Source: PGYT01 sp963675055 (GTDB lineage: Bacteria; Bacteroidota; Ignavibacteria; Ignavibacteriales; Melioribacteraceae). From it: a stretch of DNA of 64,000 nucleotides. Shown here one piece after another: positions 33,634 through 41,898 of the stretch; position 1 is the stretch's first letter, and each line of letters opens with the position of its first letter. Under the pieces are notes generated by a model. It made no database searches, had not been told where the DNA came from, and was given only the letters and a program-made list of their open reading frames with translations. The translations under genes and the position numbers were made by a program. Location of the stretch: positions 2,046,001 to 2,110,000 of the forward strand of contig CAXXJE010000002.1 in NCBI GenBank assembly GCA_963675055.2, in the 5' to 3' direction.

Positions 33634-35307
33634 TTATCCTTCCAAGCTTAACACAAACGGATTCTCAAGCGCAGTTGATACCCAGCGAATAAATCTCGCC
33701 GCGTCTGCACCGTCAATAATCCTGTGATCGTACGATAATGATAACGGCAGCATCAACCTCGGAACGAATTCACCGTCCTTATAAATCGGTTCGTATGATC
33801 CGCGTGATACTCCCAGAATAGCAACTTCCGGTGAGTTTACTATCGGCGTAAAGTAAGTGCCGCCGATTCCACCGAGATTGCTTATCGAGAAGTTGCCGCC
33901 CTGCATTTCGTCAATCGTAAGTTTTTTATCTCGTGCTTTTACAGATATCTCGTTTAGTTCCGCCGCAAGTTCAATTATATTCTTCTTGTCTACGTCCTTT
34001 ATAACAGGTACAAGCAAGCCCCTGTCGGTATCCACAGCGAGACCGATATTACAGTACTTCTTGTAAATGATCTCTTTGCGTTCCATATCAATACTTGCGT
34101 TGAACTGAGGGAACACCTTCAGTGCCGAAGCAATTACCTTCAGAAGTATGGCGGTTACGGTTAACTTACCACCAGCTGCTTCCGCCTTTTTGCCGAACTG
34201 CTTGCGAAGTTTTTCAAGTTCTGTAATATCCGCCTTATCGAACTGTGTTACGTGCGGAATAGTAGTCCACGCATAAGACAAATGCTCGGCAGTCTTTTTA
34301 CGTATATTCGTCATTGGTCTTACATCAACATCGCCCCACTTCGAGAAGTCAGGTAATGGCTCTTTAGCGATACCGAGCGGTACTCCTGCTGCAGATGCAG
34401 TTGACAACTTCTGATTTATACTCTTTGAGAATGCTTTCACATCGTCGATTGATATTCTTCCGCCAGGACCTTTTCCCGGAACCTGGTGAATATCTATCCC
34501 GATTTCACGTGCGAATTTTCGAACACTCGGCGCTGCCGGTGCGACTTTCTTAGGCATATCATCCCGTGAGAACTTCGGGGATTGGCCGGCAGATCCAGCC
34601 GGTCTCTCGATTGAAAGTGACAATTCTTTGCGCGCTGCTTCGCTGATTTTCGGTTTGTCCTGCTGCTTTACAGGCTGTGGTTTCGGTTCATCTTCCTGCT
34701 TTGGTGCGGAAGAACTCTCGAATACAATTACAGTTTCGCCGATCTTGGCAGTTGCACCTTCTTTTATCTTGACGGACTTAACAATGCCATCGAATTCCGC
34801 GGGGACTTCAACTGTAGCTTTGTCTGTTTCAATCTCAAGCAAGACATCATCAGCTTTTACTTTGTCGCCCGGTTTAACATGAACCTTTGTAACCTGTGCA
34901 GAAGCGATATTCTCACCGAGTTCGGGAAGTTTGAAGTCAACCGGACCCGATGCGATTGCCGGTTTGGATTCAGCTTTCACCGGTTTAGCTTTGGGCTCTT
35001 CTTTCTCAACCTCTAATTTATCTTCCTTCGGTTCCTGAGCAGGTTCGGATTTTTTCTCCGACTTTGAACCACCTTCTTCAACCGTGAAAACCACATCACC
35101 CACTTTCGCAGTGGATCCTTCCCTTACTCTTACTTCTTTTACAATTCCTTCAATTTCAGAAGGGACTTCAACGTTGGCCTTATCTGTTTCAAGTTCCAGT
35201 ACAACCTGATCAACGCTTACCGAATCTCCCGGTTTTATATGAATCTTAACAATATCTGCCGATTCAATATTTTCACCCAGTTCGGGTAATTTAAATTCAT
35301 TAGTCAT
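33634..35307 (-). CDS. aceF: Pyruvate dehydrogenase dihydrolipoyl acetyltransferase (E2), two lipoyl domains
   Basis: This is 557 residues from the ATG at 35307, where the first lipoyl domain begins (FKLPELGENIES); the frame extends to 35355 without family sequence. Two lipoyl domains have lysines in LETDKANVEVP and IETDKATVEVP. They are separated by Pro/Lys/Glu-rich swinging linkers. A peripheral-subunit-binding domain follows (SVRKFAREIGIDIHQVPGKG), then the catalytic core ending with SLSYDHRIIDGADAARF (DHRxxDG). It transfers acetyl groups to coenzyme A and forms the complex core. Its start is 19 bases after the E1 stop. Confidence 0.95.
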   Translation of the reverse strand: MTNEFKLPELGENIESADIVKIHIKPGDSVSVDQVVLELETDKANVEVPSEIEGIVKEVRVREGSTAKVGDVVFTVEEGGSKSEKKSEPAQEPKEDKLEVEKEEPKAKPVKAESKPAIASGPVDFKLPELGENIASAQVTKVHVKPGDKVKADDVLLEIETDKATVEVPAEFDGIVKSVKIKEGATAKIGETVIVFESSSAPKQEDEPKPQPVKQQDKPKISEAARKELSLSIERPAGSAGQSPKFSRDDMPKKVAPAAPSVRKFAREIGIDIHQVPGKGPGGRISIDDVKAFSKSINQKLSTASAAGVPLGIAKEPLPDFSKWGDVDVRPMTNIRKKTAEHLSYAWTTIPHVTQFDKADITELEKLRKQFGKKAEAAGGKLTVTAILLKVIASALKVFPQFNASIDMERKEIIYKKYCNIGLAVDTDRGLLVPVIKDVDKKNIIELAAELNEISVKARDKKLTIDEMQGGNFSISNLGGIGGTYFTPIVNSPEVAILGVSRGSYEPIYKDGEFVPRLMLPLSLSYDHRIIDGADAARFIRWVSTALENPFVLSLEG

Positions 35308-35326
35308 ATTACACTCAAACTTTTTT

Positions 35327-38011
35327 TTATGAATACATTGGATTAGGTTTATCACTTTTAATATTCAGGGCTTCGGCTGCTTTCTTAAGAACATCAGCTT
35401 TTAGTGAACCTTCTTTAACAAGCGAGTAAAGAGTAGCATAAACTATATGCTTAGCATCAACCTCGAAGAAGTCTCGCAGACCTGCTCTGTCTTCGCTCCT
35501 GCCGAAACCGAATGTCCCGAGTGTTTTTAATGGTCCCGGCAGCCATTTCGAAATGGAATCGCCGAGAATCTGAACATAATCAGAAGCAGAAATGAAAATG
35601 CCTTTTTCACCCTTGGTAACCTGGGCAACGTAAGGAGTTTTTGCTTTCTTGTCCGGGTTCATCATGTTCCATCTCTCGGTATCCTGTGCGTCAAGATGAA
35701 GATTCTTGTAACTTGTAACGCTCCATATATCGGCAGACACACCATAATCCTTTTCAAGTATTTCGTGTGCTTTTAGAACTTCGTTAAGAATTGTACCGCT
35801 GCCCATTAGGTGAGCTTTGGCTTTCGGATTCTTTTTCTTCGAAGCTTTGAACTTGTACATACCTTTGAGAATACCCTCTTTAACGCCTTTTGTTTCCGGC
35901 ATGGCAGGCTGAGCGTAGTTCTCGTTCATAACCGTTATATAATAAAATACGTTTTCCTGTTTCTCGTACATTCTATATATACCGTCGCGGATAATCACTG
36001 CAAGTTCATAAGCGTAAGCAGGATCATAAGCAATGCAATTGGGAATTGTATAAGCCAGCAGGTGACTGTTGCCATCCTGGTGCTGTAATCCTTCACCTGC
36101 AAGTGTTGTTCTGCCTGCAGTTGCGCCGATTATAAATCCTTTAGCACGCATATCTGCTGCTGCCCATGCCAAGTCTCCGATTCTCTGGAATCCGAACATC
36201 GAATAGAATGAGAAGAACGGAATCATATTAATGCCGTGGGAAGAGTATGCAGTACCCGCGGCGTTGAATGACGACATCGAGCCGGCTTCAGTTATACCTT
36301 CTTCCAGAATCTGTCCGTCCTTGGCTTCCTTGTAGTAAAGCAGGCTGTCCCTGTCTACCGGTTCGTAAAGCTGTCCGACGTGTGAGTAAATTCCAACTTG
36401 CCTGAAGAGAGCTTCCATGCCGAACGTGCGAGCTTCATCGGGCACGATTGGAACGATAAGCTTTCCAACCTCGTTATCCTTCAGAAGTTTTGTAAGTATT
36501 CTTACATAAACCATCGTGGTTGATACTTCTCGTCCTTCGGTACCCTTGTAAAATTCCTCGAACAATTCTTCCGAAGGTGTCTGCAGCGGAGCGGCTTTTA
36601 CAACACGCTTCGGAACATATCCGCCCAGAGATTTTCTTCTTTCCTTAAGGTATCTGATTTCGGGACTGTCTTCAGCGGGACGATAGAAAGGCGCGTTTGC
36701 AACTTCATCATCCGAGATGGGAATTCCGAATCTTGTTCTGAATTCACGTAATTCATCTTCATTCAATTTTTTCTGCTGGTGAGTAATGTTCTTTCCTTCA
36801 CCGGCTTCACCAAGTCCGTAACCCTTAACTGTTCTGGCGAGGATTACAGTAGGAGCGCCTTTATGTTCAACGGCAGATTTAAACGCTGTGTAGACTTTCT
36901 CAGGATCATGTCCGCCGCGTTTCATTTTCTCTATCTGCTCGTCACTTAAATCCTCAACAAGTTTAAGCAGTTCGGGGTACTTGCCGAAGAAATGCTTTCT
37001 AATATAATCGCCGTCTTCAACAATATATTTCTGAGATTCACCGTCGATGCTTTCATTCATCCTCTTAATAAGTAATCCGGTCTTATCCTTCTCAAGCAGT
37101 TCATCCCATTCGGAACCCCATATAACTTTAATTACATTCCATCCAGCACCGCGGAAACTTGCTTCGAGTTCCTGAATAACATTGCCGTTGCCTCTAACCG
37201 GACCATCGAGTCGCTGCAGGTTACAGTTGATTACGAAAATAAGATTATCCAGTTTTTCGCGTGCTGCCAAAGAAATAGCTCCGAGAGCTTCCGGCTCATC
37301 TGTTTCACCGTCGCCGAGGAAAGCCCATACTTTAGATTCACTTGGTTTCTTCAAACCGCGATCCTCAAGATAGCGATTGAACCTAGCCTGGTAGATCGAC
37401 ATAATCGGACCGAGTCCCATAGAAACAGTAGGAAATTCCCAGAAATCCGGCATAAGCCATGGATGAGGATAAGAAGACAATCCGCCGCCCGGGGCCAGTT
37501 CCTTTCTGAAATTTTCAAGCTGTTCAACACTTAAGCGTCCCTCCATGAATGCGCGTGCGTAAATCCCGGGAGCTGCATGACCCTGGAAATATATCTGGTC
37601 GCCATCGAAGTTGTCGTCCTTACCCCTGAAAAAATGATTAAAAGCTATTTCATAAATAGTAGCCGCGGAAGCATAGGTTGATATATGCCCGCCGATACCG
37701 GGATAATGCTTGTTGGCTCTCACAACCATCGCCATTGCGTTCCACCTTATGAGACTTTTAATTCGCCTCTCAATTTCTCTTCCGCCGGGGAAATGAGGCT
37801 GCTTATGTCTCGGTATACTATTAATATAAGGAGTATTAGCGGTGAAGGGTAAATCAACTCCGGCTTCATGGGCGTAAGTGTCAAGTTCATTGAGAAGCTC
37901 TCTGACCCTCTCAGGTCCGCCATCCTGAAGCACATATTCAAGCGACTCGAGCCATTCCTTTATTTCAAGCTCTTCAATTTCGCTTAATTCGTTTTTCCTG
38001 TTTTCATCCAT
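35327..38011 (-). CDS. aceE: Pyruvate dehydrogenase E1 component, homodimeric type
   Basis: This is 894 residues from the ATG at 38011 (TTGAGG upstream). It is the long single-chain E1 found in Gammaproteobacteria and others, not the alpha/beta form. It has the thiamine-diphosphate motif GDGETDEPEALGA followed by NCNLQRLDGPVRGNG, an N-terminal NTPYINSIP, HGQ-type HAAPGIYARAF, and a transketolase-like middle (GATAGRTTLAGEGLQHQDGN). It decarboxylates pyruvate and acetylates the lipoyl groups of E2. It is the first gene of the operon. Its upstream 299-base gap shows no convincing promoter. Confidence 0.95.
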   Translation of the reverse strand: MDENRKNELSEIEELEIKEWLESLEYVLQDGGPERVRELLNELDTYAHEAGVDLPFTANTPYINSIPRHKQPHFPGGREIERRIKSLIRWNAMAMVVRANKHYPGIGGHISTYASAATIYEIAFNHFFRGKDDNFDGDQIYFQGHAAPGIYARAFMEGRLSVEQLENFRKELAPGGGLSSYPHPWLMPDFWEFPTVSMGLGPIMSIYQARFNRYLEDRGLKKPSESKVWAFLGDGETDEPEALGAISLAAREKLDNLIFVINCNLQRLDGPVRGNGNVIQELEASFRGAGWNVIKVIWGSEWDELLEKDKTGLLIKRMNESIDGESQKYIVEDGDYIRKHFFGKYPELLKLVEDLSDEQIEKMKRGGHDPEKVYTAFKSAVEHKGAPTVILARTVKGYGLGEAGEGKNITHQQKKLNEDELREFRTRFGIPISDDEVANAPFYRPAEDSPEIRYLKERRKSLGGYVPKRVVKAAPLQTPSEELFEEFYKGTEGREVSTTMVYVRILTKLLKDNEVGKLIVPIVPDEARTFGMEALFRQVGIYSHVGQLYEPVDRDSLLYYKEAKDGQILEEGITEAGSMSSFNAAGTAYSSHGINMIPFFSFYSMFGFQRIGDLAWAAADMRAKGFIIGATAGRTTLAGEGLQHQDGNSHLLAYTIPNCIAYDPAYAYELAVIIRDGIYRMYEKQENVFYYITVMNENYAQPAMPETKGVKEGILKGMYKFKASKKKNPKAKAHLMGSGTILNEVLKAHEILEKDYGVSADIWSVTSYKNLHLDAQDTERWNMMNPDKKAKTPYVAQVTKGEKGIFISASDYVQILGDSISKWLPGPLKTLGTFGFGRSEDRAGLRDFFEVDAKHIVYATLYSLVKEGSLKADVLKKAAEALNIKSDKPNPMYS

Positions 38012-38310
38012 ATTCGTGAACCTCAATTTATAAGATATAATTTCGTTTCTTTTAATATTAAGTCTGAGACTGTTTGGGTTTTATAATCTCAAAACTACTA
38101 AAAAATGAGATGTTTTGTAAGTTAATAAACTGTTGGGTTTATGACCGGTCGTCTAAAAGTCTAGTATGAACTGAAAAAAGACTCGACGTTCGATATAAAA
38201 ATGAAAAATAAACGATTTACGAACCCATCCGGACTGATCCGAAGTCCAAAACCATCGAATGTTTCCATCTGCTGCTTAAATGGACAGATCCGGCGAGGCG
38301 GGGAAATCTA
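38012..38310. other. Gene-free gap between aceE and mfd
   Basis: No coding frame or RNA gene can be supported. Small inverted repeats are present: ATAAAC/GTTTAT (38125-38130 with 38137-38142), the palindrome GACCGGTC (38143-38150), and GGACT/AGTCC (38231-38235 with 38243-38247). The last could be a weak terminator for mfd. The region should also carry the promoter of the pyruvate dehydrogenase operon, which I could not place. Confidence 0.5.
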
Positions 38311-41300
38311 TTAATTTACAGGTAGTTTAGTGCTGTCATAAACTTCCGATAAAACTTCTTCACACAGTTTTATCAGGTAATCCATCACACCGGCAGGATC
38401 ACTGAATTTGTTGTCCATCTCAAGTTTCATTACTTCCTTGCCTTGTATGAACCGGATTGTTCGGGAATATTTTTCCAATATATACTGGAGAAGTTGTGTG
38501 AATTGATTTGTATAGAATTCTTCTCGTTCACCCTTAGGCAGTATAATTGTCACCTTATTCTGTTTGATGATTATTCTTTCAAAAAGAGCTATGGAAGCAA
38601 AAAATCTTAGTTTTGCCGCAAGAACCAATCTTTCAACTACTTCAGGTATTTTCCCGTACCTGTCCTGCATTTCTTCAAGTATTTCGTCTATCTCGCTGAT
38701 GTTAATAATCGAGAACAGCGAAGTATAAAAGCTGAGCCTGTCCGCCTGGTCGGGCATGTAATCCTTAGGAATACCGATCTCGAAATATGTATCGATTGTT
38801 GGTGATGAACGATCCTCTGCTTTGGGCAGGTCTTTGAACTCTTCTTTGAACTCGCCTTGACGCAATTCCTCAACCGCTTCGTCAAGCAATTTGACGTACA
38901 TATCGAAACCGACTGTGTTGATTGCACCGCTTTGCTCAGTGCCAAGCAGGTTGCCGGCTCCGCGGATTTCAAGGTCGCGCATAGACAGGTTGAACCCTTC
39001 ACCTAAGTCGGTATATTCTTCGATAGCCGCTAGTCGCCGTACTGCCTTTTTAGTAATTGAATTGAGAGATGGAACAAGCAGATGGGCATAGGCCTGACGG
39101 TTGGATCTGCCTACTCTTCCGCGAAGCTGATGGAGTTCAGCGAGTCCGAACCTGTCGGCGCGGTTAATAATGATAGTATTTACATTCGGAATATCCAGAC
39201 CGGATTCGATAATTTTCGTTGCAATCAGCATGTGGAATTTTTTGGCGAGAAACTCGTGAATCACATTCTCGAGCTGTGCCGGTTTCATCTGTCCGTGAGC
39301 AACCCCTATTTTAAGTTCCGGGATATGACGCTTTATGTACGCGGCAATTTTATCGATCGACTGAACCCTGTCGTGAACGAAATAGATCTGTCCGTCGCGT
39401 CTTAATTCTTCGGTTATCCATTCACGTATTTTGACAATATCAAACTGTTCAACCTTGGTGATGATTGGTATCCTGTTCGGCGGAGGAGTTGCGATTATAG
39501 ACAAGTCGCGCGCGCCCAGCAGTGAGAGGTTGAGAGTTCTCGGAATCGGTGTGGCGGTTAAAGTTAATGTGTCCACATTTGCTTTAATCGATCGAAGCTT
39601 TTCTTTAGCCATCACGCCGAAACGGTGTTCCTCATCGATCATCAGAAGTCCAAGGTCCTTGAATTTGATATCCTTCGAGAGGAGACGATGAGTTCCAATC
39701 AAAACATCAACCTTACCACGTTCAAGGCGGTCGACTATTTTAGTTTGTTCTTTCTTCGCTACAAACCTCGAAAGCACCTCAACTTTAACAGGGAACTGTG
39801 CAAGCCGGTCTTTGAATGTGTTGTAATGTTGCTCTGCAAGTATTGTTGTCGGTACCAGCAGGGCAGCCTGTTTGTTATCGTTAACAGCCTTGAACGCTGC
39901 ACGAACTGCAATTTCGGTTTTCCCGAATCCTACATCGCCGCATACCAGCCGGTCCATCGGATTGGCTGATTCCATATCGCCTTTCACTTCTTCGGTTACT
40001 TTTGCCTGGTCAACAGTATCTTCATACATAAATGAAGCTTCCAGCTCGCGCTGCCAGATAGTATCTGTACTGTATGTATAACCCTGAGCGGCTTTGCGTT
40101 TCGCGTAAAGTTGTATTAACTGTCTTGCCGCGTCCTTAATTTTCGCTTTAACTTTCTTCTTTGTCGTTTTCCATTCGTTACTGCTCAGGTTGGTTAGCTT
40201 TGGTTTTATTTCTTCGTTGGAAGAAAACTTTTTAACGAGTCCGAGGTAGTTTAGATTTACATAAACAATATCACCCTCGGCATAGAGTATTTTAATGCTT
40301 TCCTGTTCCGTCATCCCGATGTTGATAGTTTCGAGTCCGGCATATTTGCCTATCCCGAAATTCTCGTGAACAACAAAGTCTCCCAGTTTAAGTGAGGCAA
40401 GATCACGGGCTTTCGATTTCCTGTACTTCTTTTTGGAAGAAATTTTTGTGCGGTAAGGCTTGTTAAATATTTCATAGTCGGTAAGAACAAGCAGCTTTTC
40501 TTCCTTCGACGAAAAGCCTTTCTTAATAGGAAAATAAATTACCGATATAACTTTCGAATCAATGAGCTGTCCGATTTCAGGTTTTAGTTCGGAAAGAAGA
40601 TCGGAAAGCCGCTTTACCTGCATTTCGTTTTCTGCAGTGATAATAATTCTATAATCCTTGTTCGCATTATTAATCAGTACATTGCCTAACAGTTCGAAAT
40701 TCGAATTTATCGGAGGAGTATCGTGCAGCTCATGTTTGTATTTGTTCTCGCTATCACCCAGCTCCTGCTGCAGTATCCAGTAGGCATCCTGATTGAAAAG
40801 AGTTTCCAGTGTAAAAGGAAGTTCTTCAACACCGGAATCTTCCACGGGTTTTTCATCTGCTTCGACATTCTCCGAATCGAACAATTCCTTTCTTAGTTCA
40901 TCATCGATATCATCATAATTCTCTTTATCATGCCTAATTTCTGCCTGCCCGAACAGACTATGTAAATCGCTCATTGATGATAATATCATAGGCTTGTCGA
41001 GGTAATCAAATATAGTGGATGATTCAATGTTATCATCCTCATCATCGAGTATTTGAGCCGCGATGGTAATTGAATTAATTCGTTCCGATGAACGCTGACT
41101 TTCAGGATCGAAGTAACGAATTGATTCAAGGAAGTCACCGTCGAATTCAAGTCTGCAAGGCTGCTTTTCACTGTAGGACCAGAAATCTATAATTGAACCG
41201 CGCGTGGCGAAGTCGCCGGGATTTTCAACAAACTTGTCCTTCGAGTAATTTGAAATGTTCAGGTATTCAACGAGATCATCGTAAGTTAAATCACCGCCGG

Positions 41301-41700
41301 ATTCAATAGTGGTAGTACTTTTGTCTATTGCATCCTTCGAGGGAAGCTTCTGAATAAGCAGTTCAGTTGTACTGATTACTATAAAGCTTTTCTTCTTGTG
41401 CAGATTAGTCAACTTTTCCTGAAGACTATCAGGAGTAAAATCATCGATAATAACTGTCCTTCCTGATAACCCTACAAAATTAAACTCGACTTTAAGTTCA
41501 TTTACTCTCTGTACGTTTTCAGCAAGAATTATCAATTGATTTACAGTGCCGGAAATTGAGTTAACCAAAAGTGTAAGTGAGGAGCCAGGTAGGGGGGAGA
41601 TAGAAATCCTGTTTATGATTCCATCACGTTTTTGAAGTAACTTGCCGAATAAATTTATCTTTTCTATTCGATTGAATGATGCCAGAAATTCTTTATGCAT
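38311..41700 (-). CDS. mfd: Transcription-repair coupling factor
   Basis: This is 1129 residues from the ATG at 41700, the point where family sequence begins; frames further up to 41769 overlap the promoter. The N-terminal UvrB-like module is followed by the CarD-like RNA-polymerase-interacting domain (LGDFVVHENFGIGKYAGLET) and the superfamily 2 translocase: Walker A VCGDVGFGKTEIAVRAAF, DEEH in LLMIDEEHRFGV, TATPIPRTLNLSLLG, the TRG-region IESGLDIPNVNTIIINRAD and QLRGRVGRS. A TRCF C-terminal domain follows. It removes stalled RNA polymerase from lesions and recruits UvrA. A normal-length, apparently monocistronic gene. Confidence 0.95.
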   Translation of the reverse strand: MHKEFLASFNRIEKINLFGKLLQKRDGIINRISISPLPGSSLTLLVNSISGTVNQLIILAENVQRVNELKVEFNFVGLSGRTVIIDDFTPDSLQEKLTNLHKKKSFIVISTTELLIQKLPSKDAIDKSTTTIESGGDLTYDDLVEYLNISNYSKDKFVENPGDFATRGSIIDFWSYSEKQPCRLEFDGDFLESIRYFDPESQRSSERINSITIAAQILDDEDDNIESSTIFDYLDKPMILSSMSDLHSLFGQAEIRHDKENYDDIDDELRKELFDSENVEADEKPVEDSGVEELPFTLETLFNQDAYWILQQELGDSENKYKHELHDTPPINSNFELLGNVLINNANKDYRIIITAENEMQVKRLSDLLSELKPEIGQLIDSKVISVIYFPIKKGFSSKEEKLLVLTDYEIFNKPYRTKISSKKKYRKSKARDLASLKLGDFVVHENFGIGKYAGLETINIGMTEQESIKILYAEGDIVYVNLNYLGLVKKFSSNEEIKPKLTNLSSNEWKTTKKKVKAKIKDAARQLIQLYAKRKAAQGYTYSTDTIWQRELEASFMYEDTVDQAKVTEEVKGDMESANPMDRLVCGDVGFGKTEIAVRAAFKAVNDNKQAALLVPTTILAEQHYNTFKDRLAQFPVKVEVLSRFVAKKEQTKIVDRLERGKVDVLIGTHRLLSKDIKFKDLGLLMIDEEHRFGVMAKEKLRSIKANVDTLTLTATPIPRTLNLSLLGARDLSIIATPPPNRIPIITKVEQFDIVKIREWITEELRRDGQIYFVHDRVQSIDKIAAYIKRHIPELKIGVAHGQMKPAQLENVIHEFLAKKFHMLIATKIIESGLDIPNVNTIIINRADRFGLAELHQLRGRVGRSNRQAYAHLLVPSLNSITKKAVRRLAAIEEYTDLGEGFNLSMRDLEIRGAGNLLGTEQSGAINTVGFDMYVKLLDEAVEELRQGEFKEEFKDLPKAEDRSSPTIDTYFEIGIPKDYMPDQADRLSFYTSLFSIINISEIDEILEEMQDRYGKIPEVVERLVLAAKLRFFASIALFERIIIKQNKVTIILPKGEREEFYTNQFTQLLQYILEKYSRTIRFIQGKEVMKLEMDNKFSDPAGVMDYLIKLCEEVLSEVYDSTKLPVN

Positions 41701-41731
41701 GGAATGTTTACTTTTATTTAAAATACACACA

Positions 41732-41767
41732 GCAAACCAGGCACACAAAGTGCGGTTTGCAAAGTGC
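41732..41767. repeat. Inverted and direct repeats in the mfd leader
   Basis: GCAAACC (41732-41738) and GGTTTGC (41754-41760) form a 7 bp inverted repeat. CAAAGTGC occurs twice, at 41746-41753 and 41760-41767, 14 bases apart. The block lies between the mfd promoter and its start codon, so it would be transcribed, and may be a binding site or a 5' hairpin. Confidence 0.35.
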
Positions 41768-41797
41768 AAATTTACGTGAATTATATTTCCGCACCAA
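41767..41797 (-). promoter_or_regulatory. mfd promoter, Bacteroidota type
   Basis: On the minus strand TTG (41797-41795), 20 bases, then TAAATTTG (41774-41767) match TTG-N20-TAnnTTTG exactly. Transcription would begin about 60 bases before the mfd start. Confidence 0.55.
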
Positions 41798-41898
41798 GTT
41801 TGGACAATTTAATTGTAACTGTGAACAATATTTCAATCATAACAGAATAATGTTATTTTACAGCAAGAATTTATTTCCAATCTACCGGAGCCCTTAAT

